This document shows positions 12,004 through 23,612 of a stretch of 64,000 nt of DNA, one piece after another. The notes beneath the pieces were generated by a model that was given only the letters and a program-made list of their open reading frames with translations, was not told the origin of the DNA and searched no databases. The stretch spans positions 1,828,001 to 1,892,000 of the forward strand of contig OU015653.1 of the NCBI GenBank assembly GCA_907165275.2. The letters run 5' to 3'. This stretch comes from Zygaena filipendulae. Its lineage: Eukaryota > Arthropoda > Insecta > Lepidoptera > Zygaenidae. A program made the translations under genes and the position numbers. Each line of letters starts with the position of its first letter. Within the stretch, counting starts at the first letter, position 1.

Positions 12004-14164
12004 ACAAACCTGTTGCTAATTATATAACCATACCTATATAATATATGTATATACCGATATAATTAATATATTAAGGTAATATATATATTTTAACTCAGAA
12101 CATTCTTATTACATTACAACGTTACGAGTACCGTAATAAACTAATAAATGAAACCTACTTGATTCATTACTGAGCCTTAATTAATAAAGATTAGGTAAGC
12201 GAGGTTCTTACAAAATAAAAATATACAAACACTAGCAATTTCCCGTGGTTATACCCACGTTCCAAACTTTTCACCGTGGCAGGGGTTAGCAAAACTCTGA
12301 AATACGTACATATTAGGTTTTAAAACTACAACAAGTGAGAAAACGTTCAAATAATAAAATCTAACTTAAATAATGCTTATTGTATTACATTTAATCAATA
12401 CAGGCAAACCAGCACCACTGGCTTTAGAAAAAATCAAAAATATTTTATTATTAGCAAACTATATGTAATGTACGTAAAATAGAGTAAATACAACATAACA
12501 TAAAAATAATAATTGATAATAATAATAATTAATTTAAAGTCAAATTGGAACTTAACTTTCAAATTCGTGTTTAAATACTGCAGAATTATTTTTGAAAAAA
12601 TTGGATTTACCCAATCTTAAGTATTCTACTGTCAATTTCTTTTTAATTTAAGATAGGTAGATATGATTCTTATAACGATTGGCGCTAGTTTAAGTTTTAA
12701 CACATTGTTCAACCAACAGTTTCATGCACCCATAGAGTTAAAACAAAAACAAATCGAATTTATATTGTAGATATATACATACGAAATACTCGGTCTTTTT
12801 AGCCTAACTAATGTCTTCACTCTACTTGCGCTTGCTTTCGTTCTCTGCCTATTAATTCTATGGTTGCACATACGTAATTACGAGTGATAAATCAGAGTTT
12901 CATTTGACCAATGCGGCTTTTCGGTTTGGTTCAATCTATATTATTTCATCTCCTAATAAATAAAAATCTATTGCCTTTCATTAGTCTCACAAGGTACGAC
13001 AGAACTAATAGTCAAATATTTTTGATTGAACTAACAAAAGTCGTAATTATACGGCACAAAGAATTTTTTTTCAAAGATACCAATTATTTTATATTTTAAT
13101 TTAGCAAGTCGTTTCGCGAGGACGTTTTATCATGTCTGATTGGGTATTTAGTATGTATATATTATTATGTCTAAATAAATAAATAAATAAATATTGTCTG
13201 AACTGAACAAATTTTCATGATATTTGATATTTAGCTGTTTTACTTTACATCGAAACTGCGAAGCAGGACTACTTTAGAAATAAATACAGTTAACAACAGT
13301 AGAACCTTTTTAGCAGCTCTTGCATGCTATGTTCACAATAATTAGGCTTTTTTTTTCTAAATGATATACCCAAGGAGGTAAATCATTATAATACAGTCTA
13401 GCCTAATGACTCATAAGTATTTTATATTTGACATAAACTCACTTATTGTCTGTTTTAAGGGGAAGAAACTTTATTATTGTGTTCTTTGGATATAGCACTC
13501 ACAGCATTGAATACACTATCACTGAACATTAAACTAACTCAAAAGGTGTTGTCCTTTTTAGTCTTCGTATTATATTTTGTGTTGTCGAGGAGCTGGATAG
13601 CCTCGACGTTCTCGTTTAGGCTAATAACAAATCAAACTAGTCGAGGAGGCAAAGTCTCCATTATTGATGTGTTCTCGAGCTTTTAACCTTTTTGCGCAAT
13701 GGGATCACAAATTACGAGTAATTCGTAATACTTGGGTGCCTTTTGGTCAAAAAAACCAATAAAATACCTATACGTCTAATTAGTTACACAACTAACATCA
13801 AGTAACTTTTCCTAACTAATTAACGAGTTAGACAAAACAAATGAAACGAAAGGAGCAAAATAAATGATGCCAAAAGTGAAATGGATTGGTTGTAATACAT
13901 AGTATTTTCTCTCAGAATCGTGAACCTTTGATGTTAGACTTAATCGTATTTTCGTTCAACAGAAATATAATTAAGAGTGCAATAAGATAAATAAAAATTT
14001 AGCAAAAAGTATAGGTATTACTATTAATGTCCATTTAAACGCGATATATGAAAATCTACGCGACTGACACCTTGTTGGCATTTTCATATTAATTTTGAAC
14101 CGACTAGGAAAAAGGAGGGTCAGCATTCGGCTGTATGTATGTTTTTAACTGTTCAAAATATTAT
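12004..14164. other. Intergenic, no gene seen
   Basis: AT-rich, with (AAAT)n near 13170 and short frames only; nothing coding is supported. Confidence 0.6.
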
Positions 14165-14170
14165 ATTTTA

Positions 14171-14387
14171 CTAGTTGTGCCCCGCGGTTTCACCCGCGTT
14201 AATTTCAGAGTTCCCGCGGGAATTCCGGGATAAAAAGTACCCTATGTGTTAATCTGATGTATAAGCTATACTATTGTAAAGTTTTATTTAAATCCATTCG
14301 GTAGTTTTTGCGTGAAAAAGTAACAAACATCCATCCATCCATTCATCCATACATTCTTACAAACTTGCGCGTTTATAATAGTAGTAG
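14171..14387 (-). mobile_element. Helitron-like element, subfamily with (CATC)n
   Basis: It begins CTAGTTGTGCCCCGCGG, contains TGTTAATCTGATGTATAAGC and CATC repeats, and ends TTTATAATAGTAGTAG. Same subfamily as 27069-27299 and 57059-57277. Confidence 0.8.
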
Positions 14388-14864
14388 CATGTTAAAGTTG
14401 ACATTTGTACGCCGGCAACGGCAGAATATGCTGAATCAATCTTAAGAGTAGCACCAACTTATGTACCTACCATATTCTTGCAAATAAATAAATAACTCTA
14501 ATTCCAAGTAGGTACCTATTTTTCTTAAACTTCTTCAAAATTTATCGCTTAATGATCCTTGAAAGTATATTTCCACGTGTTACTTGAAGTATATCTCCAA
14601 AATGTGTTCCATTAAAGTCAATTTCCACATGTTTCTCAATAATCTATTGCCAATGTCATGACTTACCTTGTTCTTCAAAGTCTAGTTATTATATCAAAGC
14701 AGAAACAAGCGGCATATTTGCACAATCTTACAATTGAAAATGTTTGATAACTCACTTGCACAGCAACCGTTCAGAAATTTTAATTATTAAACCGGCTCAT
14801 TTAAAAAAGCATGACTGCAGTCTGTTATTTTTAACTATGGAACTTTTCAGTTTTTTTTTATGTC

Positions 14865-14990
14865 ATAGGGGGCAAATGGGCAGGTGGCTTATCTGATAGT
14901 AAGTGATTACCACCACCCATGGACATCTGCCACACCATAAGGCATGCAAGGGCTTTACCGACCTGGAATGGCAATGTGAAATTAATCGTG
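14865..14990 (-). mobile_element. Dispersed lepidopteran SINE-like repeat before exon 1
   Basis: The stretch with GGGCAGGTGGCTTATCTGAT, AAGTGATTACCACCACCCAT and CATAAGGCATGCAAGGGC is a very common lepidopteran interspersed repeat. It ends about 20 bp before the acceptor of coding exon 1. Confidence 0.6.
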
Positions 14991-15027
14991 TCTTCTTTTT
15001 CTTTTGTTTTAGATATATAAACACAAG

Positions 15028-15300
15028 ATGGAAATGGAAGATTTGAATACAACATCGATGATCAACATAACGTCCTTGCTTCGGATGAGAGAAGTGGCTT
15101 CGACTGTAAGCGCTTACATAGCTGTACGCAACACGAGCGTCGCTCGCAATTTCACCGGCAACGCGTACGAGTGGCGGTTCATACTGCCACCTTATATATT
15201 AATATTCATGCTATCGATATCGGGAAATTGTCTGGTGATAGCAACACTAGCTAGCAATAGGAGAATGAGGACAGTCACCAATGTTTATTTAATGAATTTA
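15028..15300 (+). CDS. SKR: SKR-like receptor, coding exon 1 (N-terminus, TM1, first intracellular loop)
   Basis: Ninety-one codons from ATG 15028 to a GTAAGT donor at 15301, phase 0. The extracellular N-terminus (about residues 1-50) has four N-glycosylation sequons (NTT, NIT, NTS, NFT), normal for a peptide GPCR, and no obvious signal peptide. TM1 follows and contains SGNCLVIATL, the GN pattern of class A receptors. The exon closes with RRMRTVTNVYLMNL, the first loop and the start of TM2. The start is chosen because a splice acceptor (pyrimidine tract ending TTTTAG at 15012) lies 15 bases upstream and ATG 15028 is the first start after it, so at least one noncoding exon lies further upstream. 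A second in-frame ATG follows two codons later. Reading past 15300 gives only transposon-derived peptide, which confirms the donor. Confidence 0.9.
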
Positions 15301-15309
15301 GTAAGTATC

Positions 15310-15831
15310 ACTACGTGGTATAAAACAAAGTCGCTTCCCGCTGTCTGTCTGTCCCTATCTATGCTTAGATCGTTAAAACTACGCAACGGATTTACATGCG
15401 CATTCGCAAACGACTCATCCTGCAGGAAGTGCGGCGTAGAGATGGAAACAATGGCACATCTTATGTGCGAGTGCGATGCCTTGGCTCGTAAACGAATGGA
15501 CCTCCTGGGGATGGCTTACCCAGAACCAGAGGACTTTAGGCTCTTGCCCCTCCACTGCACGCTAGCCTTCGCCGCCGAGATTTTCAGGGAGTAGAGGGAG
15601 GAGCACAGGATGGGGATGGTACAAAAGATCCCAAGGATCGAGGAGCCCACCCCATTGTCTAAGATAAGATAAGATAAGATGCTTAGATCGTTAAAACTAC
15701 GCAACGGATTTACATGCGGTTTTCACCAATAGATAGAGTGATTCATGAGAAAAGTTTACATCGATATTTTATCCTGAAATTCCCGCGGGAACTTGGAAAT
15801 TACCGTGGGTGAAACCTCGGGGAACAGCTAG
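15310..15831 (+). mobile_element. Helitron-like copy interrupted by the LINE fragment
   Basis: Sequence CGCTTCCCGCTGTCTGTCTG at the left and a hairpin plus ACAGCTAG at 15825-15831 on the right match the other Helitron-like elements; the same left part recurs at 22136-22260 and 49650-49770. It lies directly after the exon 1 donor. Confidence 0.7.
15401..15678 (+). mobile_element. 5'-truncated non-LTR retrotransposon fragment with 40-bp target duplication
   Basis: The insert encodes a C-terminal fragment with SSCRKCGVEMETMAHLMC followed by ECDALARKRMDLLG, the C-x2-C...H-x4-C zinc motif found after reverse transcriptase in R1/LOA/I-type elements. Reading is open to TAG 15592-15594. The 3' end is an (AGATA)n tail at about 15660-15680. 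The 40 bp at 15361-15400 recur perfectly at 15679-15718, so the insertion boundaries and target-site duplication are read directly. It sits inside a Helitron-like copy in receptor intron 1. Confidence 0.85.
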
Positions 15832-16389
15832 TACAAGTATGACAGTAGGTAACAATCAATCTATCTAACATTTGATACACTTAACGTACGGTACTTAGAA
15901 GAAGGCCCTACTTTAAACGCAAAATTCCAAGTGTAAGTCTGATAGATTTTAGCCAATATCGTAGCCACATATTATTTTACTAGTACAATACGCATAGGTA
16001 CAGCTAGGAGCAGAGCCGCATGCAACAGTTAATCTGGAAGTACATATACTGATATTTAAAAGAGAAATGAAAAATATTTTTTGTATGTTTTTTTTTTTTA
16101 AAGGATGAACCTAAAAATGACTTATCCTATTTAAAAAAATATTTTACTTATACAAAGCTACAATGTCCTTGAGCAACATTGGGTACTTTTTATCCCTGAA
16201 TTCCCACAAGATTCCAAATTAACGAATGTGAAACCGTAGGAGGGCGACTATTTATAATAATTACATTCAATCCATCAACATGAAAACATGAAAACAAAAA
16301 CTTGAAAAGCAAATCTTAAACAAAGCAGGGCAAATATTCCAATAGCTGAGTACTAGAGTCGAAAAATAATTGTTAAATTTATATATTTA

Positions 16390-16734
16390 CTAGCTGTTCC
16401 CCGCGGTTTCACCCACGGCAATTTCGGAGATCCCGCAGGAATTCCGGGATGCAAAGTACCCTATATGTCCTTTTGTGTACCCCTGACAACGTATATGCAA
16501 AACCTCATGAGATTTAACCGGTGTTAATTTCGGAAATCCCGCGGGAATTCAGGGATAAAAAGTACCCTATGTCCTTTTCTGTACCACTGACAACGTGTAT
16601 GCAAAATTTCGTGATGATCGATTCAGCCGTTAAGGCGTGAAAGCGTAACAGACAGACAGACATTCTACAAAACAAAAATTTTTACAAAATTTCAAACAAT
16701 CAAAAAACATATTTATATTCTCATTTATAACATT
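16390..16734 (-). mobile_element. Two overlapping Helitron-like copies
   Basis: A CTAGCTGTTCCCCGCGG end is followed about 125 bp later by a second hairpin block (CCCGCGGGAATTCAGGG) and one complete interior ending in CAGACAGACAGACATT. Confidence 0.65.
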
Positions 16735-16740
16735 AATTAG

Positions 16741-16945
16741 ATAGCTGTTTCCCGCGGCTTCGCCTGCGTTAATTTCGGAGTTCCCGCGGAAATTCTGGTA
16801 TGCGAGTAGCGAGTGGCGAGGTAATATCTGCCCAAAGTGACAACTTCGTGGGGGCCACGACCGCTCTGCGAAGAGCGTACCTACCGACGAAGAAGTTTTT
16901 GAGTTTATGGCGAACAGGCAGACATACAGACAGACAGACGCGGCA
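16741..16945 (-). mobile_element. Helitron-like fragment next to exon 2
   Basis: TAGCTGTTTCCCGCGGC and GGAGTTCCCGCGGAAATTC, then unrelated sequence and (CAGA)n. It ends about 100 bp before the exon 2 acceptor. Confidence 0.55.
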
Positions 16946-17041
16946 GGGGACTAAAGTTTTTTTAATTTCTTCTTTTTTTGTATTCTTTTTTTATCAATTC
17001 CTATTAAATCTATGCCAATTGATGTTTTATTTTGTTTGCAG

Positions 17042-17156
17042 GCGATATCAGACTTCCTGCTCGGCGTCTTCTGTCTGCCTTTCACGCTGGTGGGCCAGAT
17101 ATACAGGAGGTTCCTGTTTGGTGCTGTTATGTGTAAATTAATCCCTTTCCTACAAG
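17042..17156 (+). CDS. SKR: SKR-like receptor, exon 2 (TM2 and start of TM3)
   Basis: The exon follows a TTTGTTTGCAG acceptor and ends at GTATTG in phase 1. It begins AISDFLLGVFCLPFTLV, so the join with exon 1 reads MNLAISD, the conserved LAxxD core of TM2. FGAVMCKLIPFLQ then gives the first extracellular loop with the Cys expected to form the disulphide to the second loop. The phase (0 in, 1 out) matches both neighbours. A Helitron-like repeat at 16741-16945 ends about 100 bp upstream of the acceptor. Confidence 0.9.
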
Positions 17157-17356
17157 GTATTGTAACCATTAAGTACTTTTCACCTTAAAAATGCACCTTT
17201 ATTGCTATCATAACTCGGGCTAAAAGAGATTCACGATTTAAATTAGAAACGCAATCGCGAAAATCTTAATCAACAAATAATTGATCCAGTAGTTATAGCA
17301 TTGTATTCGTGAACAAACATACGGATATACAGACATAAATTACTATATATAAAAAG

Positions 17357-17540
17357 TAGCTGTACCCCGTGGTTTCACCCACGTTAATGTCAGAGTTCCC
17401 GCAGGAATTCCGGGATAAAAAGTAGCCTCAGTTTTTCCTTATAATATTAGCTATTTGCGAGTGAAAGTCCCGTCAAAATCGGTCCAGCAGTTCCAGAGAT
17501 TAGCCGGAACAAACAAACAGTCAGACAGACAGAGAAAAAT
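17357..17540 (-). mobile_element. Helitron-like element (reverse) just after exon 2
   Basis: TAGCTGTACCCCGTGG, CCCGCAGGAATTCCGGG and CAGACAGACAGAG blocks; the 5' end is lost. Confidence 0.65.
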
Positions 17541-18189
17541 TTTAAAAGTAGTTTTTTTAAAGTGAGTATCGTATATATTTTATATGCATTTAGTACAAAA
17601 CTGTTAATTTGAAATTACAAACAGACACTTCAATTTTATTTATATGTATAGACTATAGAAGTTGTTTTGGATTCTGTTCGTATCGTAATAATTAATTAAA
17701 ATAATTCTTACTAACCGATTTGAACTCTAAATTCTCAAGATTTTACTTCTATAAAGCTGTAAAAATCACAGGAGATTATAACGAAGTGTGTAGCAAAGAT
17801 TGCGTAATTGGTTTATTAATAGAGAGAGATCCAGACAACATAGGTAATTACCGCTCTGTTCTTTAAATAATAATTACTTTTACGCCCACATTTAAGGTAA
17901 TACCATTAAAATGTAAATGAGTTTTGTAAAATATATTATCGTCGCTTTGAAGCTTCCATTTTCAAATACGTGACAAAAGCCTCAAATAGGTACAAAAAGT
18001 GCAAAGGTCATTACCCGGACTATCGTCCTGTTTAATTAACATGTAAAATTATATATTTTTCTTATATGATAACATGTCGAAAATTTAAATTAACCTCGAA
18101 GCTCTAACTGTCCATATTCATTAATAAAAATATGAACTAGATGTGTTTTTGAAGCGCACGTATTATAGTCGCCGGTGCTTTCCACCCAC

Positions 18190-18480
18190 AAGAAAAATAA
18201 TATATTAAGTAGACAGGCCACGTATGCTATGGTTGGTAGCAAATAAAATTAGAGCGAATGCTCTTAATTTCCTAAAACGTCTGTGCTGGCATCCCAAGTA
18301 TAATTTTCACTATATTTTCAAAACAGTGGATTTTAAAAACAGTGACGAGGTAGAAACGTACGCAAATGGCGTGTGATGAATAGTTTTGTGTACGGAAATC
18401 ACCCGGCTGCGCTGACTTTCATTTGTTATCAAACTAAACTGAGTTAATGTCCCTTCTATATTATTATCTGTGACGTCATC
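18190..18480 (+). repeat. Dispersed repeat family R3, copy 1
   Basis: GATGAATAGTTTTGTGTACG and AAATCACCCGGCTGCGCTGA match copies at 48590 and 55720. Confidence 0.7.
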
Positions 18481-18814
18481 TATATAAAAAAAGAATCCGG
18501 TGCACATACACGCAAGCAGTGAAACTTAGATCCACAAAAAAAACTAAAGAAACCGCCAGCACTCAAGCGGGCTTTAAGCCGTACATCTATTCTGACCATT
18601 CAATATCGCTACGCTTCTTAATATCGCTACGAAAAACCCATACCTACGACGTAGCGTAACCGTTACAAACGTAGGTATTTGAGTACCTAGTAACCTTCGC
18701 TCAAAAATGATAAAAAAATCTTAGATTGACTAAGGAGAATCGGATATGGCGATTCATTAACTATTTTCGTGTGGATAAAAATTTGTTAAAAGTAGCTCTT
18801 GTTGTGTTTTATGG

Positions 18815-19000
18815 TGCAAATAAAGTCAAAGTCAAATCCTTTATTCAAATTCGGCCCATAATGTGACTCTTTTTGGCGCCAATATAATTACAGTTATTAT
18901 GACGGCACCCATAAAATTTCCTAGTGCTATGGCTGAAGAGAAGAAGCTGCGCAACAAACTCTTCGGCAGCACGCTGTCAGTTTAAAGTTATAATATAGAT
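18815..19000 (-). mobile_element. LINE 3'-end fragment
   Basis: AAATAAAGTCAAAGTCAAAT, TTTATTCAAATTCGGCCCAT and AAGCTGCGCAACAAACTCTT are typical of a widespread lepidopteran LINE 3' end, here reversed. Confidence 0.55.
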
Positions 19001-21629
19001 ATATCTATAATATAATTAGTGGTAACTCAACTTGCAATTAATTATGTGAGAACAATGAGCCGTTCCCAGCAATAAACTGCCGTACAGACATAGAGACATT
19101 AGGTGTTTTACTGGGATTATCTATAAATAGACGCTTTAAGGGACACTAATTTTCGCAGTGGCTGTGTTTTGCGTGTGATTTCTTTGATGTTTTTAGAAAG
19201 ATTTTGCAAAGTAGGTGCAAAATTTCGAACTCTGCTAATTAATAACGTATAGTATAGGCACATGTATTTTGTCTTCAGCTTTGTTTACAAAACTGATCCG
19301 ACCAAAATTCCTAATTAATGAGAATTTCGCTAAAGTTTCACTATTGTTTACAATTTGAAAAAAGTTTAATTATATTATAGTAAAAAAATCACCAAATATA
19401 GTATCCCTGGATCGAACCCGCGATATATGGCCGTAGAAGTCAGTTTTCTTTAGACTACACCTCAACAGTGAGTGTATTGGGTGACAAAGTTTATTAAGAT
19501 GACCATTATATTTTATCCTGACAGAAAAGTTACAGAATCCGGACAAAGGATTCATTTCTATTATCTTTCGTTAACGACCCGACTTAGAAGGACTCTGGAA
19601 CTCGTTTGGGTTCGACAGTGTTATCTATTTTATCTATCTTATCTTAGTTCTCTATATTATCTTCATTCTTACTAATACTATTGTATTTCTTTTTCCTTAT
19701 GAGTTCTATGAATCAAAGAATTCTTATTTGAATATTGTCTTCATAAGATATGGTCATGATTTAAAGTCCATATTAGAGTTTTAAAAACGCTAGTGCATTT
19801 GCGTATTGAGTAGACAGCTTAATTACCTATATGTATATGTTTTTTGCACAACACCCACTCTGCAGCAGTAGGTTATATAACCTCCAGGATACAGCCCACA
19901 CTATATTATAACATTATTATTTCAGTGAAGTATCGCTCCTTTTAATCTAACTAAGAAAATAACGGTAAACATTTCCAAAAAATAAAAATCACTTAATGGA
20001 TTTAAGCATGGATTTAGCACGTATATATCTTGGAACCCAAGTCATGAGTCGATCTTATCATTGCCACAATCACTCCACATTAATGCTAAAGCGGTTAAAA
20101 TATTAGGTATAAGTGTAGCTAGTTTTTGCTGCACGCATAGCGATTATTATAATTCACGTTATTTTGTACATATTAAAATATATTCGCAACGAAAACTTTA
20201 ACTTGTGCGACGTGCGTATGCTAACAAACTTATGCTTTTGTTATCCAAGGTTAGAGAACAGCACAATTGTATAGCTATAACCATCAGTAAAAAGATAATT
20301 AGAAGCCCATCATGTCAACTTTGGATGGCCTAAACTAAACTAACTCTGAATTTTGTTCTTTAAAATAATCTCTTCACAAACCTAATTGGAGCATTTTCCA
20401 TTTACTAAACAACGATGGCTTATTAGCATTTTCTTCGGTTAAAATCCTTTTCCCTGTTTTTTGCGCTGGACATAAAAAAGATTTTTCTCTTTCATCATGT
20501 AGTTTTATAAACAGAAATTATAACGTACCTATGTGAGATCTTTAGGGACAACGTTGTAACTTTCGTTTTATAAACTTATTCAAAGCTGTCGATAACAAAA
20601 AGAAATGTAAAGATCGGAATCGTGGTAAAAGAGGTGATAGGGCTTGTATAAGACTTGAGATTTAAAACAAACTTGGACTGGAATATATTATGTAGGTAGT
20701 GTTATTTTAGCTCCCATACTAGTGAACCTAAAATTCTCAGCGAACCAAAAAGAAAACAAAATTTCATATTACAAAACGGACCTTCAAAATTCTATTTAAT
20801 TTAAAATGACTGAGTATTTACCCACTTGAGAGACATGGGAGTGACACAATCGTTACTGCTGTCTCCACTCTAATGCGACTTTGGGTTGAACTTGCACAAT
20901 ATACACAAAATATTTGTATACAGGCTGTAAGGCAAGCTGTAAGGTTACACGAGGGACGTATTGAAACCCTTGATAACTCATGCTCATACATAACTTATGA
21001 ATATATAGTTGAATAAAGGACACATTGAGATTGTGACAAATAAATCACAGACAAAAACTTTGATGAAAACGTGAGTTAACACACCTTTACATTTGAGTTG
21101 TCACGGGTTTCAGAGGCAACACAAAGGGAATGAGCATTGAATAACCTATGACTTGTGAGCAGGTGGACTCGCTCAATGATCGCGGATGTTTTTTTTTATA
21201 CGTCCATAATTTATTTAATGTTTTTTTTTTATACAACTATTTGTGATGAATATCGAATTCTGACATCCTTCTCCTATACTTTCCTCGTTTATCCTAACAT
21301 CCTGTATAGTGGCACCAGTAAGCCTTTGTTTGCCCAAAAGTTAGTATCAGCCAGCCAGCAAATGGCGTGTCATGCTCCGAGCATGTACTTATACCCTATA
21401 CAATCAGTAGCAGTAAGAACTTAACAATTTTAACGGCAATTGAACCTTATTGCCATAGCAATAAAGTTCAAAGATTAACTAAAGTGTTTTTATGTTGACT
21501 GTACACATCGTATGTTTACTCTACCGAACAAAACATCTCCATCGGGTAACTGTGCGGGTACTAAGACTGTGGTAAAGGCTTAAGAAAGCACAAGTAAACT
21601 ATGGCATGCCAACATAGATGGTTTTTGTC
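19001..21629. other. Receptor intron 2, largely unannotated
   Basis: Apart from the tRNA-like remnant I see no gene, only AT-rich sequence and short chance frames. Confidence 0.6.
19395..19475 (-). repeat. tRNA-like (SINE head) remnant
   Basis: The minus strand shows CGCGGGTTCGATCCAGGGAT, a B-box match, with a weak A-box-like part upstream. Confidence 0.4.
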
Positions 21630-21637
21630 GTCTAGAC

Positions 21638-22094
21638 CATTGGTAGGCAAAGTAAGGCCCGCAGGCCAAGTCCGACCCGCGAAAGAATTTAATCCGGCCC
21701 ACGGCGCGCGACGGTCCTTCGAAATGTATAGTAATTAAATTTTGACGGTCATGCATGTTTATCCTACTAATATTATAAATGTGAAAGTGTCGATGTTTGG
21801 ATGCTTAGATGTTTGGATGTTTGTTACTCAATCACGCAAAAACAGCTTAACTGATTTGAATGAAATTTGGCATGCACGTTTTTAAGGGTACAGAGAAGGA
21901 CATAGGGTACTTTTTATCCCGGAATTCCCGCGGGAACTCTGAAATTACCGCAGGTGAAACCGCGGGGCACAGCTAATACTTTATAATATGATTGAAAGAT
22001 TTCAAAACATAATGCATTTTTTCTATAATTATGATCCTCCTCCGAAATTCGATGGACTTTCTGGCCCTTCATGAAGAAAATTTTCCCGCCATTG
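21638..22094. mobile_element. hAT-like MITE with nested Helitron
   Basis: The left end CATTGGTAGGCAAAGT and right end AAAATTTTCCCGCCATTG are imperfect inverted repeats. They are flanked by GTCTAGAC and GTCTAATA, which could be a decayed 8-bp duplication as hAT elements make. The GGCCCGCAGGCCAAGTCCG-type start is common in hAT MITEs. Confidence 0.65.
21772..21976 (+). mobile_element. Helitron-like element nested in a hAT-like MITE
   Basis: TCCTACTAATATTATAAATG to ACAGCTAA, inside the element at 21638-22094. Confidence 0.8.
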
Positions 22095-22135
22095 GTCTAA
22101 TACCAATACTCTTTGGTGTGTATCTTTATCTCTAC

Positions 22136-22260
22136 ATAGAATAAACAAAATCGCTTCCCGCCGTCTGTCCGTCTGTACGCTTGGTCTAAGCAAATAATCG
22201 CAACGGATTATTATGCGCTTATCATAAATAGATAGTGATTCAAGAGGAAGGTTTAATATA
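22136..22260 (+). mobile_element. Helitron-like fragment
   Basis: CGCTTCCCGCCGTCTGTCCG start block without the 3' hairpin; related to 15310 and 49650. Confidence 0.5.
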
Positions 22261-22276
22261 CATTAATTATTCAAGG

Positions 22277-22495
22277 CTAGCTGTTCCGCGCCGTTTCACC
22301 CGCGGTAATTTCGGAGTTCCCGCGGGAATTCCGGGATAAAAAATGACCTATGTCCTTCTCTATACCCCTGACAAGGTGCATGCCAAATTTCATCCAATCC
22401 AAATTCATGATAATCGTTTGAGCCGTTAAGGCGTGAAAGCGTAACAAACAAACAAATAAACAAACTCACTTTCGCATCTATAATATTAGTAAGGA
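22277..22495 (-). mobile_element. Helitron-like element (reverse)
   Basis: CTAGCTGTTCCGCGCCG to TATAATATTAGTAAGGA, complete, in receptor intron 2. Confidence 0.8.
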
Positions 22496-23612
22496 TCTAA
22501 CGGTGAGTTAAATAGAATGTTGCCAGAGTGAAATAATTAAACCTATATCAAGAACATAAAATATATGTAATAACGTTATTTTATCCAAGTATTGCATTTA
22601 AGTCGAGGGTAAAATTGGTTTACGCCCGAGAAAGATACACTCTACTTTCCACTGAGAGCTTTAACGTCTTTGAACGCCCCATATTGACTGAGACCTTATT
22701 TCATTACAAATAACATTATTGGGTACACAGTCATTATTGGGAAAGTCAATTCAATATGGATACAATAAATTGTCTTCGTCTACCCTTTGACAGCTTTCGG
22801 GCGTGGCTGCACGGGAGACCTTAAGCTAAGATAGATGTATGAATCCAAGACCGTACCGCACATACAACTAATAGAATTTAGTGACTTACTCGATAATTTA
22901 GAAAGATTTAAGGCTTTGCGAAACCTTTAAAGTATTTGTTTTGTTATTGTCACATTCAATAGGGTACTTGCATGAATTTTTTTTAGTCTATTTTAAAGAT
23001 ATATGGCCTACTTAAACAAAGCAAGAAAAAGAAAAAAAATATATGCATAAATTAATTAAATGGAGCGTTTCAAAATTCCTACTTTAGACCTTGCCGCCGA
23101 AACGCGGAATGACGTTACCTGTTCAAAATTACGCCTTATTAATCTGTGATAGAAATGTCACTGTCGTATTGACAGGGTCATGTGACACTGACAGATAGAT
23201 AACTTCAATATCCAAAAGCGAAATTAAGGTTGAACTGTGTCGATTTACTTCCAAAAGTTCCAGTAAAGAATCGAAATGCATCTTACCGATGCATTTTAAA
23301 GTAAAAAAACTCAGAAAATGGAAAATATGCGTTGACTGTATGCACTTAGTTTCTTTTGCCTTCTCTGAAAGAGGTAAATATTTACTAAAAAAATAAAAGT
23401 GACGTCATGTGTTAAGCTTGGCGGTGATTGGTGTTTCATTGCAACGTTCCATTTCACAAAATTAAAAGTTGAATATTTTGGAAACTGTTGAAAATTTTTT
23501 AGTAAATCTTTCACGATAACGCTTTTCTAAGGCTCTATTTTTGAAATATTGACACAATTTCTTATTATAAATTTCATGCAAGTACCCTATTAGAAACTGC
23601 TTTTACTATACG

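Noticed and set aside
15301..15594. Apparent extension of exon 1 to a 188-residue protein
   Set aside because: A GTAAGT donor ends the exon at 15300; beyond it the frame reads through Helitron and LINE fragments by chance.
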